From Actinomycetota bacterium (lineage in GTDB: Bacteria; Actinomycetota; Geothermincolia; Fen-727; Anoxymicrobiaceae), in contig JAENXM010000085.1 in assembly GCA_016649525.1 (NCBI GenBank), positions 1 through 7,290 on the forward strand: 7,290 nt of DNA, read 5' to 3'. The position numbers and the translations under genes were made by a program. Shown here piece by piece: positions 1 to 5,899 of this stretch (position 1 is its first letter; every line of letters starts with the position of its first letter). The notes under the pieces were generated by a model that saw nothing but the letters and a program-made list of their open reading frames with translations, was not told the DNA's origin and did not search any database.

Positions 1-1953
1 CAGCCTCGGCCCGTCCCGCGCCGGGGGAGGCCGGGACGCGTCCCGCCTGACCTTGAGCCGCCAGAGGAGGAGGCCTCCCAGAAGAAGGAAAAGCGCGAGG
101 ACCGTCAGTATGCCCCTGTAGTGATCGGACACAGTCGCCGCAAGTGCCTCGGCGGCATTACCTATGCCGGCCCCGACCTTACGGAAGGCTCCGGCGACCG
201 CGCGGCCCCAGCTCGCCGGAAAAACGTGGGAAAGGGCCTGGCCGACGTATTTCAGCAGCGAGAACCCGGACCAGGTCTCATGGCTCCCTGCGAGGGCCAG
301 AGGTTCTACAGAGCCGGGCGTCGGGTCGAAAGGTATCCACCCGTATATTGGAAAGTACACCTCCACCCAGGCGTGGGCGTCCCGGGCGGAGACCTCGTAG
401 TAGCCGGTCAGCGGGTTGAGCTGCCCGGTCGAATACCCGACGGCGATGCGCGCCGGTATCCCGATAGACCTGCACATCACCGCCAGGGCGGTCGAGAAGT
501 GCTCGCAGTATCCCCGCTTCTGTTTGAACAGGAAGAACTCGACGGTGTTCTCGTCGTTTCCCTGCCTGGGACAGTTGATATCGTACTTGAAATTGTCCCG
601 CAGGTAATCGTCGAGGGCGGCGACCCTGTCGTAGTCGTTGGTCTCACCGGCTGTTGTCCGGCGGGCGAGGTCTCCCACTTCAGGTGACATCTCCGGAAGC
701 TTCAGATACCTCTCCTTCAAACCCCTCGGGTACGGCCCCGCCGCCTGCCTCAGCATGTCGGGTGTCGCGTCACTGACCTCCGATATCACGGTATAGATGA
801 GCCCGGGTGTAAGGGTAAGCGGCGTTATGACCGCAAACATGGAGTTCGTCTTGAGGTAATGAGTGGGGAAAAAGACCTGCCGCGGCAGAAAAGCCGCGAA
901 TATCGTGTTCGGCAGCTTCTGCTCGATGAAGAAGGTCTGAACGAGATCACGCATGGCGTACCGCGGCGGCTCATCCTTGTACTGGACCATCAACGGAAGC
1001 TTTGTGCTCTCGATGTCCTGGTAATTCTTTTCCGTGTCCTCCCAGCCGTTGCCGAGGAACCTGTCGAAAGCCATCGCCCTCCAGTACTCGGGCTCGGCAC
1101 TTCGCACCTTCATGACGATCCTGTCCGACGGTACTCCCCTCGTCCTCAAGTCCAGGAACCGGTTGAAGCCATAGTAGAAGTTCGGGTTGAAAGGCAACGG
1201 TGTCGAGGGAAAACTGTCGGGAAAATCCATGTAACCCGGATTCCGCAAATAGCCGTCAAAGGGCCCGGACAGCTTGAACATGGATGACACGGGCAGGAAG
1301 TTCGAGCTGAAGCCCGGGAGCCGGGGCATCGCCATGAAGAGCACCAGGGTGACGGGGATGACCACGATGCTCGTAAGGGCGAGAGCCCTTGCCGCCGATC
1401 TTCCCTTTCCCCTGACGAAAACGGCGGACTTCGACGCCAGCGCGGAGCGGTGCCCGAGGTAGAGCGCCGCCAGGCCGACCATGAAGAACGGTACAAGCAG
1501 ATACAGAAAGTCGCTCGAGATGCTCATCGAGCCCGCAAACGCCATCAATACGGTGGAGCTCACCAGCGAGAAGTCCAGGTCCCGGCGCGCGGGGAGGTCG
1601 AATGAGTGCAGTACCTGCAGCCATAAGAAGAGCCTTACAAGAGGGTAGCGTATGTCCCAGATGGCACCGAATAGCTCCGTCCAGAAAATCGCGAAGACGG
1701 CCAGTAGCAGGATCGTCAGGATGAACTTCATGGCCAGGTTGGAGCGGTGGCGGACCCTGTACGAGTAGTAGAAACCCACAACGACTCCCGCGGAGACCAG
1801 GATCCCGGTCACCCATCCCATCTCACCGTAAACGGCCGCGGCGACGACGCTCAACAGAACCGCTATCAGAACCGCGGCCCGGAAGCCCTTCGACTCTTCG
1901 GTGGACCGGGGGCGGTTTATAAGTCTGTAGTACTCAACGGCGCGCTTAAACAT
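1..1953 (-). CDS. TgpA-like membrane transglutaminase (partial, C-terminus off the left edge)
   Basis: 651 residues are visible and the frame is still open at base 1. The N-terminal part is hydrophobic, with about six to seven membrane segments (roughly residues 26-44, 46-63, 74-92, 128-146, 148-167, 189-208). This fits the DUF3488/TgpA N-terminal domain. A large extracytoplasmic region follows, including a YWRAMAFDRFLGNGWE stretch typical of TgpA proteins. The transglutaminase core has an intact Cys-His-Asp triad: Cys483 in GYCEHFS, His527 in RDAHAWVEVYF and Asp543 in IPFDPTPG. A last membrane helix (about 612-631) is followed by a basic, proline-rich tail, which is where such proteins usually carry a DUF4129 segment. 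The ATG at 1953 is preceded directly by an in-frame TGA and has GGGAG 8 bases upstream (1962-1966), so the start is firm. It overlaps the DUF58 gene by 37 bases. The family has a papain-like transglutaminase or protease fold; the natural substrate is unknown. Confidence 0.93.
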   Translation of the reverse strand, partial: MFKRAVEYYRLINRPRSTEESKGFRAAVLIAVLLSVVAAAVYGEMGWVTGILVSAGVVVGFYYSYRVRHRSNLAMKFILTILLLAVFAIFWTELFGAIWDIRYPLVRLFLWLQVLHSFDLPARRDLDFSLVSSTVLMAFAGSMSISSDFLYLLVPFFMVGLAALYLGHRSALASKSAVFVRGKGRSAARALALTSIVVIPVTLVLFMAMPRLPGFSSNFLPVSSMFKLSGPFDGYLRNPGYMDFPDSFPSTPLPFNPNFYYGFNRFLDLRTRGVPSDRIVMKVRSAEPEYWRAMAFDRFLGNGWEDTEKNYQDIESTKLPLMVQYKDEPPRYAMRDLVQTFFIEQKLPNTIFAAFLPRQVFFPTHYLKTNSMFAVITPLTLTPGLIYTVISEVSDATPDMLRQAAGPYPRGLKERYLKLPEMSPEVGDLARRTTAGETNDYDRVAALDDYLRDNFKYDINCPRQGNDENTVEFFLFKQKRGYCEHFSTALAVMCRSIGIPARIAVGYSTGQLNPLTGYYEVSARDAHAWVEVYFPIYGWIPFDPTPGSVEPLALAGSHETWSGFSLLKYVGQALSHVFPASWGRAVAGAFRKVGAGIGNAAEALAATVSDHYRGILTVLALFLLLGGLLLWRLKVRRDASRPPPARDGPRL

Positions 1954-3275
1954 TCAGGTATCTCCCGTCCCTTACGTACCAGGAAAACATCAACGAGCTG
2001 CCCCCCCGAGACAAGCTCGAGTTCGGCAAGCCGGCCGGAGGCGCGCTTCGGGAACGCGAGTCCGTAGGACTCGTCCAGAGCCAGCACCACGGAGAGCTCC
2101 TGCCATCCCCACCACGAGGTCAGGACGTCCGCTATGTCGGCCGGATCGATGTTCGTGACCACCCCCAGCGCGCAGCCCGGGCTGAGCTGGTGCTGGGCTA
2201 TCGAGAGAGCTTCATGGAGACGACCGCCCGCGCCGGTCTTGTCCTCCGGAGGACTGTATTCAGCCAGGACCTTGAGGCTGTCCTTCATAGAAACGGTCTC
2301 CACGACCTCGAACGTCCCGTTGCGCGGGACGACGAGCTGCGGGGTGCTCCCCATCTCCACAAAGTAGTTGACTATAGAGGCGGCCGCCCTCAACCCGTCC
2401 TCCAGACTGTTCACGTCCACGCTCCCGTATGCGGGTTCACAGAGGAGTACCACGAGACCGGCGGAAGGGCGGAACTCCTCCTGATATTCCTTTACGATGA
2501 GGTCACCGTGACGCGCGGTTGATTTCCAGTGGATGTGGCGCAGGGGATCCCCGTGGGTATACTCACGGATCCCGTAGTAGTTCTCCCCGATCCCCTTCCG
2601 AGACCACTCGCGCGATTCGACCGGGGACGTGCTCGCCTGCGGATTGAACGGGAACTCCTCGAGCCGGTAGACGCGCGGAAGGACCGTAATGCTCGAAGGC
2701 ACCTTCACCGCCCTTTTGACCTCGGTCACGCCGAAGATCCCCCCGCAACTCACCGACAGGTCGGCCGCGTCGTATATTCCCCGCCGGGGTGCTGTCATCA
2801 AGTACGGGGTTTCCACGTCGCACCCGGGAGGTACGCTCTCGAATGTGACGGTCGGACAGTACCGGGCTGGCGCCCCTTCATCAGAATCGGCTGTTCTTCC
2901 GCCGGCCTCACCCGCCCGGGCACTGTTCAGCTTCTCCCTGGACTCGTCACGCCTTCGCTGAAGCTCGGCCATGAAACCTGCGCGACCCCGGGAGCCCGCG
3001 AACTGCCGGTCCTGAACCGAGATCAAGTTCCTGGACACCATCCCGCTGTTCCGGACCCGTAGTCTCACCGAGAAGGGCTCTCCCTCGAAGACCTCGGTGG
3101 GACAATCTCTCTCTACTTCAACCCGACGGGTCGCCCACCTGCCGGCGAAAAGTCCCACAACCACAAGGGAAATCAGGGCACTGGAAACGAGGTACAACCA
3201 TCCTGACCTTATGGTGGCAGCGATCAGGCAGAGGGCGATGGCGACCAGTATGAGGGTAACGGCCCTCTTGCTCAA
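1917..3275 (-). CDS. DUF58 domain membrane protein, partner of MoxR
   Basis: 452 residues. Two N-terminal membrane helices (about 5-21 and 25-45) are followed by a beta-rich region, then the diagnostic DUF58 core at about 228-268 (GENYYGIREYTHGDPLRHIHWK, then STARHGDLIVKEY), and a C-terminal vWA-like region (about 270-440). Two oddities are visible. A hydrophilic, Arg/Glu-rich stretch at about 92-140 looks like an insertion into the first beta domain. The position where vWA-like DUF58 proteins often carry an Asp-x-Ser metal-site motif reads LLCEPAYGS instead, so metal binding is doubtful. The start is TTG, immediately after the TAG stop of the moxR gene, with purine-rich GGGGCGAGAG upstream and no ATG or GTG nearby, which suggests translational coupling. 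Family knowledge: DUF58 proteins are encoded next to MoxR ATPases and are thought to be their clients or adaptors at the membrane. The precise role here is not known. Confidence 0.93.
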   Translation of the reverse strand: MSKRAVTLILVAIALCLIAATIRSGWLYLVSSALISLVVVGLFAGRWATRRVEVERDCPTEVFEGEPFSVRLRVRNSGMVSRNLISVQDRQFAGSRGRAGFMAELQRRRDESREKLNSARAGEAGGRTADSDEGAPARYCPTVTFESVPPGCDVETPYLMTAPRRGIYDAADLSVSCGGIFGVTEVKRAVKVPSSITVLPRVYRLEEFPFNPQASTSPVESREWSRKGIGENYYGIREYTHGDPLRHIHWKSTARHGDLIVKEYQEEFRPSAGLVVLLCEPAYGSVDVNSLEDGLRAAASIVNYFVEMGSTPQLVVPRNGTFEVVETVSMKDSLKVLAEYSPPEDKTGAGGRLHEALSIAQHQLSPGCALGVVTNIDPADIADVLTSWWGWQELSVVLALDESYGLAFPKRASGRLAELELVSGGQLVDVFLVRKGREIPECLSAPLSTTDL

Positions 3276-4247
3276 CTACTCTCGCCCCGGTACCCCAATC
3301 GGCACGGGGACCTCGCTCAAGACGTCTTTTATCACGCCAACGCAGTTCCCGAATCTCGTGCGGGAGCGCTCACGCGCTATGAAGCGGTGGGGCAGGACCC
3401 AGTGGGCCATGCGCTTCACGTCATCCGGCGTGATGTAATCACGCCCGTCGATCAAGGCCGAAGCCTGCGCGGTCCGCACCAGGGCAAGGCTTCCGCGCGG
3501 GCTCGCGCCAAGCAGCAGAGCCGGGTGGTTCCTCGTCGCATGGACAAGCGATACCGCGTACTCGAGGACCGCGTCGTCCACGTGGACCTCCATCACGGCA
3601 CTCTGCAGCTCTCTGGCGTGCGAAAGCGAAAGCACCGGCTCCAGACTCTCGATGGGATGCCTTATCATCTGGTCGGTCGCTATCTCTTTCTCCGTCTCGA
3701 AGGACGGGTACCCCAGACCCAGAGACATAAGGAACCTGTCCCGCTGGCCCTCCGGTAGCGGGTAGGTGCCGAAGAACTCGATTGGGTTCTGGGTCGCCAT
3801 GACGAAGAAGGGGTCGGGAAGCCGGTACGTGCATCCATCGACCGTCACCTGGTGCTCCTCCATGGCCTCGAGCAGGCTCGACTGCGTCCTCGGCGTCGTC
3901 CGGTTTATCTCATCGATGAGCACTATGTTGGCGAATATCGGCCCCGGCTGGAACTCGAACTCCACGGTCTTCTGGTTGTAGATCGACGCGCCTGTCACGT
4001 CCGAGGGTAAAAGGTCCGGTGTGAACTGGATGCGCTGGAAGGTCGCGTCTATCGACCGCGCGATAGCCCTGGCAAGCATCGTCTTCCCGACGCCGGGCAC
4101 GTCCTCTATCAGGAGCTGGCCTTTGCACAACAGCGCGATAACGGAGAGTTCGACGGTCTCGGGCTTGCCCCTGATCACCTTCTCTATGTTAGACGTGAGC
4201 GTCCTTATCCTGCTTTTTACTTCTCGATCATCCATTTTCCCACGCAC
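3276..4247 (-). CDS. MoxR-family AAA+ ATPase
   Basis: 323 residues from GTG at 4247, or 319 from ATG at 4235; neither has a strong ribosome-binding site, and an in-frame TAG at 4272-4274 limits further extension. All AAA+ motifs are present: Walker A in IEDVPGVGKT (about 47-56, Lys55), Walker B IVLIDEIN (108-115, Asp112/Glu113), sensor 1 ATQNP (Asn154), arginine finger in GQRDRF (Arg171) and sensor 2 in GASPRGS (Arg251), followed by the helical lid. Length and motif order are standard for the MoxR group (AAA_3 plus AAA_lid_2). These are cytoplasmic chaperone-like ATPases that help mature or assemble partners, often vWA or DUF58 proteins. The gene is first in a three-gene minus-strand operon with the DUF58 and transglutaminase genes, and lies directly downstream of the promoter candidate at 4288-4296. 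Confidence 0.95.
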   Translation of the reverse strand: MRGKMDDREVKSRIRTLTSNIEKVIRGKPETVELSVIALLCKGQLLIEDVPGVGKTMLARAIARSIDATFQRIQFTPDLLPSDVTGASIYNQKTVEFEFQPGPIFANIVLIDEINRTTPRTQSSLLEAMEEHQVTVDGCTYRLPDPFFVMATQNPIEFFGTYPLPEGQRDRFLMSLGLGYPSFETEKEIATDQMIRHPIESLEPVLSLSHARELQSAVMEVHVDDAVLEYAVSLVHATRNHPALLLGASPRGSLALVRTAQASALIDGRDYITPDDVKRMAHWVLPHRFIARERSRTRFGNCVGVIKDVLSEVPVPIGVPGRE

Positions 4248-4271
4248 CCGGTTCGTGGCCCGGCACCGGTT

Positions 4272-4294
4272 CTAAAAGCTTAAAAAGATTTTAG
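4272..4294. repeat. 23-base near-palindrome over the moxR promoter (possible operator)
   Basis: Left arm CTAAAAGCTT and right arm AAGATTTTAG pair at 9 of 10 positions around a 3-base A centre. The element covers the candidate -10 and the predicted transcription start of the moxR operon, a position from which a bound dimer could block initiation. No regulator is identified. Part of the symmetry could come from AT-rich composition. Confidence 0.35.
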
Positions 4295-4296
4295 CA
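4288..4296 (-). promoter_or_regulatory. Extended -10 element of the moxR operon promoter (candidate)
   Basis: Read on the minus strand this is TGCTAAAAT: a TGn extension followed by a hexamer matching TATAAT at 5 of 6 positions. No good -35 sits at 16-18 bases (best is TGTCCG at 16), as is common for extended -10 promoters. Transcription would start near 4281, giving a leader of about 35 bases to GTG 4247. Confidence 0.5.
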
Positions 4297-4380
4297 GAGA
4301 CCCCCGGACCGGACATTGATCAAAACCGACCCGCAGAGTGCCCGCACACCCGTTCAACTTACATCTATCACCGTCCTATG

Positions 4381-4410
4381 AGTTAAAATCGACGTTATTA
4401 CCGATTAACT
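4381..4410. repeat. Imperfect inverted repeat in the metallo-hydrolase promoter
   Basis: AGTTAAAATCG (4381-4391) faces CGATTAACT (4402-4410). The arms match over 9 positions if two A bases in the left arm are looped out. It overlaps the candidate -35 and spacer, so it could be a regulator site, but the symmetry is imperfect. Confidence 0.25.
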
Positions 4411-4417
4411 TTATATG
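4389..4417 (+). promoter_or_regulatory. Candidate promoter of the metallo-hydrolase gene
   Basis: TCGACG (4389-4394, 4 of 6 to TTGACA), a 17-base spacer, then TATATG (4412-4417, 4 of 6 to TATAAT). The predicted start near 4424 leaves a leader of about 16 bases that still contains the GGGGAG ribosome-binding site. The hexamers are mediocre; spacing and position are the main support. Confidence 0.35.
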
Positions 4418-4439
4418 CGGGTCCCCGGGGAGCGGTTAA

Positions 4440-5135
4440 GTGAGGGCGGAGAAGAAACCTGAAAAAATATGCGACCGGGTGTTCCAGGTGGGCGGGCCGG
4501 ACATGACCTCCGGGCAGGACTGCTGCGTCTACCTGGTCGACGGCGGCAGGGAACTTGCGCTCGTTGACGCCGGGTGCGGTCCGAGCTACAAGTCTTTGAT
4601 CGCGAACATCATCCGCCTGGGTTTCGAGCCCGAGGATATCCGGTCTTTGATACTCACACACTGTCACATAGACCACGTGGGCGGCGCGGAGCCGTTCCGC
4701 GCCGACTACGGGGCGACTCTGATCGCAAGGGCCGAGGACGCCGTTCCGATGGAGCAGGGCGACCGTTTGATGACGGGGGCGTTCCTTTACGGGGTGAAGT
4801 TCGAACCGTTGAGCATCGACCGAAAACTCTCACTCGAGCTGGAGGAAGTGAAAGCAGGTGACCTGACCCTCAAGGCCCTGTTCACGCCCGGCCACTCCCC
4901 GGGCTCCATGTCCTTGTACCTCGATACCGCCGGCCTTCGCGTCCTCTTCGGCCAGGATATCCACGGGCCTTTCCATCCGGACTTCGGTTCCGACATAGAG
5001 AAATGGCGCTCCTCCATGGAGAAGCTCCTCGCGCTCGACGCCGACATCCTCTGCGAGGGGCATTTCGGGATCTACAGCCCCGCCAGCGCGGTGCGCTCCT
5101 ACATAGAAGGGTACCTCGAGCGCTTCAGCCGTTGA
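4440..5135 (+). CDS. Metallo-beta-lactamase-fold hydrolase (glyoxalase II-like)
   Basis: 231 residues, a complete single-domain MBL-fold protein. The metal-binding set is intact: THCHIDHVGG gives His74, His76, Asp78 and His79; His152 is in TPGHSPGS; Asp173 in FGQDIHG; and the last His208 in CEGHFG. The TPGHSPGS and GQDIHGPFHPDFGSD segments resemble hydroxyacylglutathione hydrolase-like members, which bind two metals. No C-terminal glyoxalase II substrate domain, flavodoxin domain or RNase-type beta-CASP domain is present, so the substrate cannot be named; a thioester or other small ester is a reasonable guess. The protein has no signal peptide and should be cytoplasmic. The start is GTG, with GGGGAG (4427-4432) 7 bases upstream. 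The gene is divergent from moxR and ends 30 bases before the padR promoter, so it is probably a separate transcription unit. Confidence 0.92.
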   Translation: MRAEKKPEKICDRVFQVGGPDMTSGQDCCVYLVDGGRELALVDAGCGPSYKSLIANIIRLGFEPEDIRSLILTHCHIDHVGGAEPFRADYGATLIARAEDAVPMEQGDRLMTGAFLYGVKFEPLSIDRKLSLELEEVKAGDLTLKALFTPGHSPGSMSLYLDTAGLRVLFGQDIHGPFHPDFGSDIEKWRSSMEKLLALDADILCEGHFGIYSPASAVRSYIEGYLERFSR

Positions 5136-5165
5136 TGTCAACCCGCCTTCGGCACCGGTTCCCGA

Positions 5166-5194
5166 TTGACATATATATCGAATCGATATATAGT
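5166..5194 (+). promoter_or_regulatory. padR-ino1 promoter, sigma-70 type
   Basis: A perfect -35 TTGACA (5166-5171), a 17-base spacer and -10 TATAGT (5189-5194, 5 of 6 to consensus). Transcription should begin at about 5201, giving a leader of about 53 bases before the TTG start at 5254. This is by far the best promoter in the window. Its spacer and most of the -10 lie inside the first palindrome, so it is built for repression. Confidence 0.8.
5172..5192. promoter_or_regulatory. Operator 1 of the padR promoter (perfect palindrome)
   Basis: A perfect inverted repeat with 10-base arms and a 1-base centre. The core is ATATATCGA, then A, then TCGATATAT, flanked by one more T/A pair. It fills the gap between -35 and -10 and covers the first four bases of the -10. 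A protein dimer here would exclude RNA polymerase. The inferred binder is the PadR protein encoded downstream. Confidence 0.75.
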
Positions 5195-5201
5195 TGCAGA
5201 A

Positions 5202-5222
5202 AATATATCGATTTGATATATT
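5202..5222. promoter_or_regulatory. Operator 2 of the padR promoter
   Basis: Also 21 bases, with arms AATATATC and GATATATT around GATTT. It shares the consensus ATATATCGA-N-T(C/T)GATATAT with operator 1 and is less symmetric (TTGAT in place of TCGAT). The centres are 30 bases apart, close to three helical turns, so two dimers would sit on nearly the same DNA face. It begins at the predicted transcription start. Confidence 0.7.
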
Positions 5223-5240
5223 GCCTTCCGCTCCGACCGC

Positions 5241-5247
5241 AAGGGAG
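5241..5247 (+). promoter_or_regulatory. Ribosome-binding site deciding the padR start
   Basis: AAGGGAG lies 6 bases before TTG 5254. The in-frame ATG at 5263 would be 15 bases away, too far. The in-frame TTG at 5194 lies in the -10 element, upstream of the predicted transcription start, and cannot be translated from this promoter. Confidence 0.75.
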
Positions 5248-5253
5248 AAAGAA

Positions 5254-5859
5254 TTGCTCGTTATGGCGATACTGGGCCTGCTCAAAGAGAGGCCGATGCA
5301 CGGTTATGAGCTGAAGAAGCGCCTGTCATACATGCTCGGGCATTTCTGGACCGTGAGCTACGGTTCCCTTTACCCGGCTCTCAAGAGGCTCGAGCGCGCC
5401 GGCGATATCGAACGCGCCTACTCCGTGAGAGAGAAGACCAGGCACCGCAACGTCTACCGCATCACACGCGCCGGCGAGAACGATTTCATAAAGTTGCTCA
5501 GTGACACCGTCGCCGACAACTCATTCGCGGACAACGAGAAGTTCGACCTCAGGATGGCGTTCTTCCAGTACCTGGAGCCCGAGACCCGGCTGAGCCTGCT
5601 CGAGAAGAGAGTGAAGTATCTCAAGGAGCAAATCCCAAAGTTCAAGGCTTACCGGTCGAGCAACCGGGACCAGGACCGCTACAGGACAAGCCTTTTCCGC
5701 CACAAGGTCGGGCAGGCCAAGAGCGACATCCGCTGGCTCGAGAGGCTCATCGCGCAGGAGCGCGATGTCATAAAGAAACGAGAGGGCAAATCAACCAAAA
5801 AGCAAAAGTCCGCTGTAGTGGGCGGAGAAGAAAAGGTCAGGGCGGCGTCGAGCGCATAG
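5254..5859 (+). CDS. PadR-family transcriptional regulator, probable autorepressor and regulator of ino1
   Basis: 201 residues from TTG 5254. The N-terminus MLVMAILGLLKERPMHGYELKK is the classic PadR opening and supports this start over the longer 221-residue reading from 5194. The winged helix-turn-helix spans about 4-74, with the recognition helix in SYGSLYPALKRLERAG (35-50) and the wing around 55-70. The C-terminal half (about 95-175) is helical and charged, the usual dimerisation region of the longer PadR type (Vir_act_alpha_C-like). The last 30 residues are a Lys-rich, low-complexity tail. The gene sits behind a promoter blocked by two matching palindromes, which argues for negative autoregulation. 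ino1 follows 40 bases downstream on the same strand with no terminator between, so the two are probably cotranscribed. From memory, mycobacteria also have a PadR-like gene next to ino1. The ligand that releases it is unknown. Confidence 0.92.
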   Translation: MLVMAILGLLKERPMHGYELKKRLSYMLGHFWTVSYGSLYPALKRLERAGDIERAYSVREKTRHRNVYRITRAGENDFIKLLSDTVADNSFADNEKFDLRMAFFQYLEPETRLSLLEKRVKYLKEQIPKFKAYRSSNRDQDRYRTSLFRHKVGQAKSDIRWLERLIAQERDVIKKREGKSTKKQKSAVVGGEEKVRAASSA

Positions 5860-5883
5860 AGGGATGCCCCCGTTGGGGTCAGA

Positions 5884-5890
5884 TAGGAGG
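5884..5890 (+). promoter_or_regulatory. Ribosome-binding site deciding the ino1 start
   Basis: TAGGAGG lies 9 bases before ATG 5900. This favours the 381-residue reading over an upstream in-frame ATG at 5864, which has no comparable site and would add 12 residues unlike the family. Confidence 0.8.
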
Positions 5891-5899
5891 CATTTAGAA

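Noticed and set aside
121..1287. Open frames on the plus strand across the left third (for example 121-687 and 859-1287)
   Set aside because: They lie antisense to the transglutaminase gene, have no family resemblance, and arise from GC-rich codon structure.
5140..5160. Possible hairpin after the metallo-hydrolase gene (AACC...GGTT with inner GCC-TTC-GGC)
   Set aside because: The stem is broken by an internal loop and no T-run follows, so it does not qualify as an intrinsic terminator.
4262..5161. Direct repeat GGCACCGGTTC at 4262-4272 and 5151-5161 flanking the metallo-hydrolase gene
   Set aside because: Several repeated 11-mers are expected by chance in a GC-rich window of this size, and there are no other signs of an inserted element such as transposase or inverted ends.
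5868..5878. CCCC-GTT-GGGG hairpin between padR and ino1
   Set aside because: A 4-base stem with no T-run is too short for a terminator, and the ino1 ribosome-binding site lies just after it. A minor effect on translation cannot be excluded.
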